This document shows, in pieces, positions 1 to 5,938 of a stretch of DNA of 8,763 bases. The notes below the pieces were generated by a model, which worked only from the letters and a program-made list of their open reading frames with translations, ran no database searches and had not been told where the DNA came from. The stretch's first letter is position 1; each line of letters opens with the position of its first letter. The position numbers and the translations under genes were made by a program. The DNA comes from a bacterium (GTDB taxonomy: Bacteria > Bdellovibrionota > FAC87 > UBA2466). The DNA lies in contig JALHPX010000110.1 of assembly GCA_022842225.1 (NCBI GenBank), forward strand, positions 1 to 8,763, read 5' to 3'.

Positions 1-371
1 ATCTCCAGGCAATTAAAGAAGACGCAATTGTTGAATTAATTTTGGAAGAGAAGAAGACTGTCTGGGTAAAGATCCGAGTCGGTGGACCCGATATTTATTC
101 TGGCAAAAATTCCTATTTTGGATTTGTAGAATTTTTTTACTACCACACCGACCGCAGTGAACTTAAGGGCTTCACCCGTTGCCACCCTAGTGGCAAGCCA
201 TTTACGCCGATTGCCGAGTCGAAATGCAAATTTGTCGAAGTCCCGCGCGGCGTAAAAGTGGAAGTGAGGGCCAAAGATCGCCAAGGCTATGAGTCTATCG
301 AGACTTACACCATGGACGACGATCTCGAACTGGACTTCGAATTCACCGATAATCCCAGCCGTCGCTACTAA
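1..371 (+). CDS. C-terminal fragment of an unrecognised protein (5' end outside window)
   Basis: The frame ending at the TAA at 369-371 is open all the way to the left edge, so about 122 residues of a longer protein are visible. A TTG at 42 could be read as a start, but the upstream codons (reading LQAIKEDAIVELIL) continue the frame and no ribosome binding site stands before the TTG, so I treat the gene as truncated by the window. The visible part alternates hydrophobic and polar residues (WVKIRVGG, YFGFVEFFYY, FVEVPRGVKVEVRAKD), as in a beta-sandwich. It contains two cysteines (in TRCHP and SKCKF) about 15 residues apart that could form a disulfide. The tail is acidic (MDDDLELDFEF) and ends NPSRRY. 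I do not recognise the family. It could be the last domain of an exported protein, but that is inference. Confidence 0.75.
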   Translation, partial: LQAIKEDAIVELILEEKKTVWVKIRVGGPDIYSGKNSYFGFVEFFYYHTDRSELKGFTRCHPSGKPFTPIAESKCKFVEVPRGVKVEVRAKDRQGYESIETYTMDDDLELDFEFTDNPSRRY

Positions 372-413
372 AAACTAAGATCTCAGCGACGTCCCAGCTT
401 TACTCCGCTTACC

Positions 414-463
414 TGTGCTTTGGATTTGACACGCATCGTCGAATCCAGTTCAACCAAAGCACA
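414..463. repeat. Nested inverted repeat in front of the M3 peptidase gene
   Basis: The arms TGTGCTTTGG (414-423) and CCAAAGCACA (454-463) are perfect 10-bp reverse complements with centres 40 bp apart. Inside them GGATTTGAC (422-430) and GTCGAATCC (438-446) form a second stem of 9 pairs (one T-G wobble) around a 7-base loop. As RNA the two stems can stack, with a 9-base bulge on the 3' side. No T-run follows on either strand, so this does not look like an intrinsic terminator. A consensus -35 TTGACA (426-431) lies inside, so the arms could instead be operator half-sites around a promoter. The element ends 17 bases before the preferred ATG of the peptidase. Confidence 0.7.
426..454 (+). promoter_or_regulatory. 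Possible promoter for the M3 peptidase gene
   Basis: TTGACA at 426-431 matches the sigma-70 -35 consensus exactly. At a 17-base spacing the -10 position (449-454) reads TTCAAC, which matches TATAAT at only three of six positions. Transcription would then begin near 461 and give a leader of about 20 bases carrying the GGGGAG ribosome binding site. A perfect TATAAT at 476-481 overlaps the start codon and is probably fortuitous. Confidence 0.3.
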
Positions 464-479
464 TCTATCGGGGAGTATA

Positions 480-2495
480 ATGAAATCGATTTCTTTGTGG
501 ACGAGCGCTGTCCTGGCTCTGGGAGTGTTTGCTTTGCAATCCAATGATGCACACGCCTCTAGCCTTCTCTGTCGTCGTAATCTTCTCAAGAAACTGAACC
601 AAGAGTACCTTCGCCTTCACCGTTCCAAAGAATCCAAATATTGGGCCCACACCATGGGTCTCGCCTCCAAAGTGGATGGTGCTTACAACGAAGCCGAGCT
701 CCAGCTGATCTTGTGGAGATCCGATCCCGTTTATGTCCCGCAAATCGATGCTGCTCTGAGAACCCGTGCTCCCGAGTGGATTCGCCGTTTGATGGATCGA
801 TTCGGTGGATTTATCTTGGGGATGGACCGCCAATCCACCGCGGGTGTGAATGAAGGACTCAAAGAGTGGCGCCGTTATTTTGAAATCAACGCCTACCCCG
901 ACAAAGCCCTCAGCGAGATCAATCGCAGAATTTTGGCGCTCGAAGAAAAGCTGGCAGAAGATAAAGCGGCCTTAGAGCTCAATTACACCGACAGCGCCGG
1001 CATTACTCACAAAGCGACGATTAGTAAGCTGCGCACCCTTGTCGGTGCGGAGCCCGATGCGGAGAGCCGTCGCAACGCGTGGAAATCCTTGGAAGAGGTT
1101 GAGAAGGCCGTGCTCGCGAGTACGTACATCGACGTCATTAAAGCGCGTCGTGAATTCGCCGCGGCCGCAAAATTTCCGTCGTTTTACGACTACCGCACCA
1201 ATTCCGCCGAACAAATGACATCGGACGCGATTTTCGCGGTTCTCGACGATTTGGAGTTGAATACTCGCGAGGCTGCTAGGCGCTATGTGGAGCAAGTAAA
1301 AGAAGAGCACGGCGCCGATGCGCTCCAGCCATGGAATTTTTCCTTCGTCACGAATGGCGACTTAGAAGCAAAGATGGACCCGTATTTCCCATTCGCGGAA
1401 TCGGTGAAGCGCTGGGGGCAAACGTTTTCTGCTTTGGGCGTAAACTTTCGTAATGCGGAGCTGTCTATTGATTTAATCGATCGCCAAAACAAAACTCAGA
1501 ATGGTTTTATCCGTGCGCTTTCGCCGGCGTATTTCAATCCACTCACTGGCCAGCATGTTCCAGCTTCTGCGGTTTTCACCAGCAATGGCGTTTTGGGCAA
1601 AGTCGGTGCGGGTTTGTCGGCGCATAAGACGATTTTTCACGAGGCAGGGCATGGTTCGCACTTTGCGAATATCGAAACTCCGTCCCCTGCTGGCTCGCAA
1701 GAAGAAGCGCCTACGTCGATAGCTGCTGCTGAAACGCATTCGATGTTTATGGATCAATTTCTTACTCACCCGATTTGGTTGAAGCGCTATGCGAGGAACG
1801 CTGCCGGCGAAGCAATGCCTGAGTCGCTCATCGAAGAGATCGCGCTCAAGAAGCAAGAAGCGTTGGCGTACAACCTGCGGAGTATGTTGGTGGTGCCTTA
1901 CTTCGAAAGAGAATTGTACCGAGTGCCTGTCGAGCAATTAACGCCGGAGAAGATCCTAGAGATTGCTCGCGCCACTGAGCGCAAACTGCTTCTGAAGGAA
2001 GGGAACGGATTTCCGGTTCTCTGCGGGTTCCACACGCACACTCAGGAGGCCGCCGCTTACTACCATGGCTATGTCTTGGCGAATCTGGCGGTCGCGCAGA
2101 CCCAGGCCTACCTTGATAAGCGCTACGGAACTTACGTCGACAATGCGGAAGTGGGACCGCTCTTGACCGAAGCTTACTGGAAGCCGGGAAATTCGGTTGG
2201 CTTTTCGGACATGGTGAAGAGCCTCACTGGCGAGCCATTTTCGGCACGCGCAATGATTGAACGTATTAACCGCACGCCGGCCCAAGTGTCAGCATCCGTT
2301 CGGGCAGCGATGGTTCGAGAATCCGTCACACCGAAGTACATGGGCCCAATCTCGCTGAATGCTACGGTGAGAATTGCGGATGGCGATACAGTCATCGCCG
2401 AAAGTAAGCCGAACGGGGATTCTTTTGAAGTAATGTCTCAGCGGTTTGCCGACGAAATTCATCGCAGAGAAGCGGCTGCAGGCCCTTCGAACTAA
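480..2495 (+). CDS. Secreted M3-family (oligopeptidase F / thimet-like) zinc metallopeptidase
   Basis: Predicted exported zinc endopeptidase that cleaves oligopeptides, probably in the periplasm. The ATG at 480 is preferred over an in-frame TTG at 420 because GGGGAG (470-475) sits four bases before it and the protein then opens with a Sec signal peptide (MKSISLWTSAVLALGVFALQ, cleavage likely after AHA at residue 26). The product is 671 aa, within the usual M3 size. The zinc site is HEAGH at residues 387-391. The third ligand is most likely E418 in AAAETHSMF, aligned by eye with the downstream AExxS-type motif of M3B peptidases. Near the C-terminal end, FHTHTQEAAAYYHGYVLANL resembles the His/Tyr substrate-binding segment of the family (H...YY.GY..). 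The last 50 or so residues (from MGPISLNATVRI) look like an add-on. M3 peptidases are most often cytoplasmic, so the export signal is notable. Family call is solid; substrate unknown. Confidence 0.9.
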   Translation: MKSISLWTSAVLALGVFALQSNDAHASSLLCRRNLLKKLNQEYLRLHRSKESKYWAHTMGLASKVDGAYNEAELQLILWRSDPVYVPQIDAALRTRAPEWIRRLMDRFGGFILGMDRQSTAGVNEGLKEWRRYFEINAYPDKALSEINRRILALEEKLAEDKAALELNYTDSAGITHKATISKLRTLVGAEPDAESRRNAWKSLEEVEKAVLASTYIDVIKARREFAAAAKFPSFYDYRTNSAEQMTSDAIFAVLDDLELNTREAARRYVEQVKEEHGADALQPWNFSFVTNGDLEAKMDPYFPFAESVKRWGQTFSALGVNFRNAELSIDLIDRQNKTQNGFIRALSPAYFNPLTGQHVPASAVFTSNGVLGKVGAGLSAHKTIFHEAGHGSHFANIETPSPAGSQEEAPTSIAAAETHSMFMDQFLTHPIWLKRYARNAAGEAMPESLIEEIALKKQEALAYNLRSMLVVPYFERELYRVPVEQLTPEKILEIARATERKLLLKEGNGFPVLCGFHTHTQEAAAYYHGYVLANLAVAQTQAYLDKRYGTYVDNAEVGPLLTEAYWKPGNSVGFSDMVKSLTGEPFSARAMIERINRTPAQVSASVRAAMVRESVTPKYMGPISLNATVRIADGDTVIAESKPNGDSFEVMSQRFADEIHRREAAAGPSN

Positions 2496-2745
2496 CCGTG
2501 GTTTAGAACGGAACGAGGTATGCTGAGGAGCGGTACGTCGTGCTGCCCGTCGGCGGATTTCGAAATCCATCGCCAACAATCTGGGTTTATTCTGTCATCC
2601 TAGTAAGCTTTATTTACTCTTATGAAAATTAATAACGATAAGTAGCTGAATATTATTAATATTTCTATTCGCTATTTGTAAGTTTGACTTCGAGTTTCAT
2701 AAATGAAAGTTGTCGGAACTGTAAGTAGGCTTTTTTAGGAGTGGC
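2496..2745. promoter_or_regulatory. 250-base intergenic region with AT-rich core and palindromes
   Basis: No convincing gene is seen on either strand. The first 85 bases are ordinary in composition and hold GGATTTCGAAATCC (2555-2568), a perfect 14-bp palindrome. From about 2580 to 2720 the DNA becomes strongly AT-rich, unlike its neighbours. This part contains AGTAA/TTACT arms (2602-2606 and 2614-2618), a perfect 15-base dyad AATATTATTAATATT (2649-2663), and TTTCAT-AA-ATGAAA (2695-2708). A weak promoter could be TTGTAA (2676-2681) with CATAAA (2698-2703, 16-base spacer); the last dyad would overlap its -10. Inference: this is the control region of the small membrane protein gene that follows. 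Confidence 0.45.
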
Positions 2746-2898
2746 ATGGCCCGCACAGTCAGTCAGTTAGGTTCCTTCCAAAGCTTCGCATCCGCGATTG
2801 GCTATTTAATCACCGCTACCGTTTTGATCTTTTTATTGGCTCAGCTTTATCTGGCTCACTCTTACGAGGCCGCTATCGTTCTCCTCCAAGCTCTCTAG
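2746..2898 (+). CDS. Small single-pass membrane protein, 50 aa
   Basis: ATG at 2746 is preceded by AGGAG (2737-2741) with a four-base spacer, and the frame runs to TAG at 2896-2898. The peptide starts MARTVSQLGSFQSFASA, followed by a continuous hydrophobic stretch (about residues 18-37, GYLITATVLIFLLAQLYLA), then a short tail HSYEAAIVLLQAL with a second partly hydrophobic patch. It should be a single-pass inner-membrane protein. I do not recognise a family. The next gene begins 36 bases downstream on the same strand with no visible terminator between, so the two are probably co-transcribed. A small hydrophobic peptide beside a HEPN-like protein invites a toxin-antitoxin reading, but nothing in the sequence proves it; a regulatory micropeptide is equally possible. 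Confidence 0.6.
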   Translation: MARTVSQLGSFQSFASAIGYLITATVLIFLLAQLYLAHSYEAAIVLLQAL

Positions 2899-2934
2899 GC
2901 GTGTTAAAATTCTTTAAAACCCTGGAGCACCCCC

Positions 2935-3345
2935 GTGGCACCCTTGACCGGCTTCGATGCGACCCTTGTGCAGTCCTTGGAATCAGCTCTGAAATCTCTT
3001 GAGAAGGCGACGAATAAGAAAAACCTCAGCGAACTCGAACGCGATGGCATGATCCGCCGTTATGAACACCTTTTCGAATTAACCTGCCACGTGATGCATG
3101 CGGTGCTCGTTGCTATTACCCACAACAAACTAAGTCCGCAGCCTGAGCCCATTCTTCAAGAGGCTTACGAGAAGGACTTGATTGAAGATATGGAGGCCTG
3201 GTCGTCGTTTCTCTGGGCGCGACGTGCGTATGCCGAATCCTTCACCGATGCCACCGCTAAGAAGATCAGCACCATCATTCATCGCTTTCCCGCCGCTGCT
3301 CACAACTTCCTCGCGCGGATTAAGCGCGAAATTCAGCTGGGATAG
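2935..3345 (+). CDS. HI0074-type nucleotidyltransferase substrate-binding (HEPN-like) protein, orphan
   Basis: The GTG start at 2935 is supported by GGAG (2924-2927) with a seven-base spacer. The 136-aa product is all-helical and lacks a signal peptide. It resembles the HI0074 / NTase_sub_bind family: FDATLVQSLESALKSLEKA, then LSELERDGMIRRYEHLFEL (residues 31-49), then EAYEKDLIEDMEAWSSFL (residues 76-93), all in the family's order. HI0074-like proteins normally pair with a minimal nucleotidyltransferase encoded next door; none is present here. Where the family usually reads RNxxxH followed by TY, this protein reads R96-R97-AYA-E101-SF, so the conserved histidine is replaced by glutamate and any HEPN-type RNase activity is unlikely. 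The alignment is from memory of the family, so the call is probable rather than certain. Its only close neighbour is the 50-aa membrane protein upstream. Confidence 0.65.
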   Translation: MAPLTGFDATLVQSLESALKSLEKATNKKNLSELERDGMIRRYEHLFELTCHVMHAVLVAITHNKLSPQPEPILQEAYEKDLIEDMEAWSSFLWARRAYAESFTDATAKKISTIIHRFPAAAHNFLARIKREIQLG

Positions 3346-3422
3346 TAGACACTTAATCGACGTTAAAAACTGCTATTGACTCAAAGCGTCGTTTTGGTCC
3401 ATCACAGATCTAAGGGGGTTTG

Positions 3423-4457
3423 ATGGGTTCCAAAATGGGGTTAGTGGTTAGGGTTGCTGTCTTAAAGCTGGCTGTTGTCGGTTTAGTTTCTTCTTCCTTC
3501 GCAAGTTTCGCAGAATCAAATAATCCAAGAGAAACGCCAGAAGTTCTCGCTATTCGCGCCGCACGCAAAAGCGTGGTTTTGATCAACACGGTTTCTGAAC
3601 CGGTGGAGGAGGAACCAGTCCTCATTCTACCGTTTGGTTTCCCAAGACCATCAGGTCCGCGTCAGGGTATGGGCTCGGGAGCTATCGTCGATAAGCGGGG
3701 TTATATTTTAACCAATAACCACGTCATCGAAGGCACCAAAGAAATCAAAGTCACAGTAGAAGGCACAAAAACTCCTTACGAGGCTAAGGTCGTTGCGTCG
3801 ATGGCTGCGGGAGATTTGGCGCTGCTGAAGATCGAAGCTCCAGATGACTTACCGGCAATCGCAGTGGGCCAATCATCGGATTTGGAATTGGGCGAAACTC
3901 TCATTGCGTTAGGGCACCCGCTTGGCTTCAAGCAAATGGTTGCGACTAAGGGCATCCTAAGCGCGCTGGCGGAGGAAGTGGAAATCGGTCCGGGGACGAC
4001 AATTCCAAAACTACTCCAAACCGATGCTGCCATTAATCCGGGTAACAGCGGCGGAGTTGTTATCAATCTCTCGGGGGAGATGGTGGGAGTAGTCGTTGCC
4101 ATGGCTGGGCGGGCTCAAGGTATTGGGTTTGCGCTGCCAGTGGACGAAGTGCGCTTGAATTTGGCGGCCATGGTGCGCAAGACATCTGATAAGTCGACGG
4201 GGTTTGCCACCAAGGCTCACGTCGTCGGCGATAAGCCACAGCTCTATGTGGAATCGGTCACAGAGCAAGCGGAATGCGCAGGGCTTCGTTATGGTGATCG
4301 GATTTTGCGGGTAAATGGACGCCCGGTTTTTGACGAGGCCGAGTACGAATTAGCTATCTTGGGCTCATTGCCGGGACAGTCGCTGGATCTGCAAGTGGGT
4401 CGAGGCAACAGTGAAGAAAACATCGCTGTTACCGTCCGGAACCCTGCTGAAAAATAA
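3423..4457 (+). CDS. HtrA/Deg-family serine protease with one PDZ domain
   Basis: Exported trypsin-like protease expected to handle misfolded envelope proteins in the periplasm. The ATG at 3423 is chosen over the in-frame TTG at 3420 because AAGGGGG (3412-3418) ends four bases before it. The product is 344 aa. Residues 1-30 form a signal peptide or anchor (hydrophobic VAVLKLAVVGLV, likely cut after SFA). The protease domain holds a complete catalytic triad: H100 in LTNNHVIEG, D131 in AGDLALLKI and S209 in NPGNSGG. A Pro/Gly-rich loop (PFGFPRPSGP) precedes GMGSGAIV as in other HtrA proteins. One PDZ domain covers about residues 262-340 (AGLRYGDRILRVNGRPV). The length and single PDZ recall DegS more than the two-PDZ DegP/DegQ, but the probable cleavage site argues for a soluble form, and no RseA-like partner is in the window. 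It ends one base from the stop of the convergent downstream gene. Confidence 0.93.
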   Translation: MGSKMGLVVRVAVLKLAVVGLVSSSFASFAESNNPRETPEVLAIRAARKSVVLINTVSEPVEEEPVLILPFGFPRPSGPRQGMGSGAIVDKRGYILTNNHVIEGTKEIKVTVEGTKTPYEAKVVASMAAGDLALLKIEAPDDLPAIAVGQSSDLELGETLIALGHPLGFKQMVATKGILSALAEEVEIGPGTTIPKLLQTDAAINPGNSGGVVINLSGEMVGVVVAMAGRAQGIGFALPVDEVRLNLAAMVRKTSDKSTGFATKAHVVGDKPQLYVESVTEQAECAGLRYGDRILRVNGRPVFDEAEYELAILGSLPGQSLDLQVGRGNSEENIAVTVRNPAEK

Positions 4458-4458
4458 C

Positions 4459-4929
4459 TTAGTGGTATTGTAGTTCAGGAGCTTGCTCTGGGCTCGCTCG
4501 GTATAAGAAGTCCGGGCGGGCAACGCGAGAAGCGTGTGCTTCTACTTTAAGGGGTTTGCGCTCCAAGCGACTGGCTACTTTACGTTTAGGCTGCGACTTC
4601 GACTTCTTGGCGATCTTCGCACTCTTAGCTTTCGCCTTAGACTTCGCTTTCGACGCTAGCTTGGATGAAGACTTCTTGGCGGCCTTTGGCGCCTTTATGC
4701 TGGCGACAAAACGAGCTGCAACCTTAGGTGCCACCGGAGCCGGTGCATCTAAACTAGGGAGCAAGCCGTCAGAATCAGCCGCATCGTAGTAAGGCGATCG
4801 AATCACTTCATACTGATTGATGTACTTAGGTGCGTAGTCAAAGTCAGTGGCTTCCGACTCTTCCGCAACGACTTGCTGAGTAAGAGTGACGGTAGCAACC
4901 AAAATCAAAACTTTTAACAAGGTGTTCAT
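4459..4929 (-). CDS. Small secreted lysine/alanine-rich basic protein
   Basis: Two adjacent ATGs (4932 and 4929) and an upstream TTG (4962) are possible starts. GAGG lies six bases before the ATG at 4929 and only three before 4932, so 4929 is preferred. The 156-aa product starts with a clear signal peptide (MNTLLKVLILVATVTLTQQ, cut after VVA at residue 22). The mature protein is bipolar. An acidic, tyrosine-containing part (EESEATDFDYAPKYINQYEV) and a Pro/Ala spacer (SLDAPAPVAPK) are followed by a very basic tract (residues 79-117, 16 lysines in 39) made of Lys/Ala/Ser steps such as KAKSKAKAK. The tail is less charged (RPDFLYRASPEQAPELQYH). The tract resembles the tails of histone H1-like bacterial proteins, but the export signal speaks against a nucleoid role. 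A polyanion- or cell-wall-binding function is a guess. No family recognised. Confidence 0.75.
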   Translation of the reverse strand: MNTLLKVLILVATVTLTQQVVAEESEATDFDYAPKYINQYEVIRSPYYDAADSDGLLPSLDAPAPVAPKVAARFVASIKAPKAAKKSSSKLASKAKSKAKAKSAKIAKKSKSQPKRKVASRLERKPLKVEAHASRVARPDFLYRASPEQAPELQYH

Positions 4930-4938
4930 CATTCGCCT

Positions 4939-4959
4939 CTGTATACAGACTGTATTCTG
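4939..4959. promoter_or_regulatory. Dyad CTGTATACAG plus imperfect second copy (operator candidate)
   Basis: CTGTATACAG (4939-4948) is a perfect 10-bp palindrome. After one base it is followed by CTGTATTCTG (4950-4959), an 8-of-10 copy, so the 21 bases also form an imperfect larger dyad. The site lies immediately upstream of the ribosome binding site of the lysine-rich secreted protein, where a repressor would block initiation. The CTGT...ACAG ends recall the E. coli LexA box, but the spacing inside is far too short for that. Confidence 0.4.
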
Positions 4960-4986
4960 CAAAAGAGGTGCCGCTGCAGGCTCTTG

Positions 4987-5012
4987 AAAACATAGGCAAA
5001 AAGGCCCCTATG
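4987..5012 (-). terminator. Possible intrinsic terminator of the beta-barrel gene
   Basis: Read on the - strand, CATAGG and CCTATG (5012-5007 and 4996-4991) form a six-pair stem around a 10-base loop, followed directly by TTTTC. An alternative pairing uses GGC/GCC inside CATA/TATG. It stands about 60 bases past the TAG of the beta-barrel gene (5072) and before the next - strand gene. The stem is short and the T-run only four bases, so it is a moderate candidate. Confidence 0.4.
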
Positions 5013-5071
5013 CGTGGCTACATTTTGGACAGTCTCGAAAGGCTTAGTCAGCTCGTGCCGAAACCGCTTTG

Positions 5072-5905
5072 CTATTTGAATTTACCGCCGAAGAACAGCC
5101 CCACGAACGCGGTTGTAGAGTCTTGCACCTCGCCGAACGGATAGACGTTTATCGAAGGCTCAAGAAACATTCCCGCCACGGTATAGCGGACGCCCACCCC
5201 TAAGTTGGTGTCCTGCGCAGAGGTGAAGTTGGTGAGGCCTGCACCGGGCGTGGTTTCAGTGGCGGCTTCCAGGTAGGTAAAGAGCGCCCAGGAGTCGTCA
5301 AAGATGAAGTTCACACGAGGGCTGAAATAGAGATAGCTCTTGAAATCCCCACCGCTCAAGAGCGAAACGCTCGGAGAGATTGTAGTTTGTAATTCCCATG
5401 GCGACCTCGCAAAACGGTACGAGAAAGTATTTACAGCACCTGGGGCGAGAATCACTTTGTCGTCTCGACTTAGTTGAGAAAGCGGAAGTGCATTTTCGAA
5501 ACGTGCCCACCAGCTAAAACCTCCCGATTGATAAACGGTACCCACGAGTCCGAAGGTCGGGTCCTTTAACTCGAAAGCTTGAAATTCGTCGTCTGATAGA
5601 AAAGGACGAAACGAGAATTGCGGCATCAACACGAAATCCAACCCGACATCCGTGGGATGCGTGATCGAAACCTGATTTACGATTTCAACTGGATCGCCCG
5701 GCGTGCCGTCACTATTTGGCTGGCGCCCATCAAATTGTCCAACGCCACTGCCATATGACCAGCCGAATAATTCCACACCGACTTTATCCCACGTCGTGCT
5801 GGGAACTGTCTCCTCGATAGAGCCATCGGTAGGAGCTGCGTGCGCGTAAGCCGTTCCCAAAAATAGGACGAGAGCTGCAACTGCGAATGGAGAGCGATGA
5901 AACAT
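5072..5905 (-). CDS. Outer-membrane beta-barrel-like envelope protein
   Basis: The ATG at 5905 is preceded by a GGGGGA run about nine bases upstream. The 277-aa product begins with a Sec signal peptide (MFHRSPFAVAALVLFLGTAY, cut after AHA near residue 23). The rest has no long hydrophobic helix but many short alternating strands rich in aromatic and glycine residues: GFSWWARFENALPL, YLYFSPRVNFIFDDSWALFTYLEA split by turns, LGVGVRYTVAGMFLEPSINVYPF, and a final AFVGLFFGGKFK. This is the pattern of a small outer-membrane barrel. The last residue is lysine rather than the classical terminal phenylalanine, with phenylalanine next to last. A transport or adhesion role cannot be read from the sequence. 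The gene diverges from a TetR-family regulator across 122 bases, which is the usual arrangement for a repressor and its target. Specific family not recognised. Confidence 0.75.
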   Translation of the reverse strand: MFHRSPFAVAALVLFLGTAYAHAAPTDGSIEETVPSTTWDKVGVELFGWSYGSGVGQFDGRQPNSDGTPGDPVEIVNQVSITHPTDVGLDFVLMPQFSFRPFLSDDEFQAFELKDPTFGLVGTVYQSGGFSWWARFENALPLSQLSRDDKVILAPGAVNTFSYRFARSPWELQTTISPSVSLLSGGDFKSYLYFSPRVNFIFDDSWALFTYLEAATETTPGAGLTNFTSAQDTNLGVGVRYTVAGMFLEPSINVYPFGEVQDSTTAFVGLFFGGKFK

Positions 5906-5938
5906 CTTTTAGGTTCCCCCGGTAATCAGGTAGTCAAA

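Noticed and set aside
36..284. Open frame of 82 codons on the - strand
   Set aside because: It lies opposite the left-edge coding frame and has no ribosome binding site or recognisable protein character.
476..481. Perfect TATAAT overlapping the peptidase start codon
   Set aside because: A start site just after it would fall within the coding region and no -35 lies at the right distance; it is probably part of the spacer and start codon by chance.
2289..2579. Arg-rich 96-codon frame on the - strand
   Set aside because: It is the complement of the end of the peptidase gene, with the biased composition usual for a shadow frame.
3359..3395. CGACG (3359-3363) and CGTCG (3387-3391) followed by TTTT as a terminator
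   Set aside because: The stem is only five to seven pairs with a loop of about 20 bases, too weak to call.
3376..3405. TTGACT (3376-3381) as promoter of the HtrA gene
   Set aside because: No acceptable -10 hexamer lies at 16-18 bases, so only half of a promoter is visible.
4556..4789. Hydrophobic 77-codon frame on the + strand
   Set aside because: Its Leu/Phe/Ala-rich sequence is just the reverse complement of the lysine-rich tract of the - strand gene; no ribosome binding site.
4939..4948. LexA (SOS) box
   Set aside because: The E. coli box needs CTGT and ACAG eight bases apart; here they are two bases apart, and no SOS gene follows.
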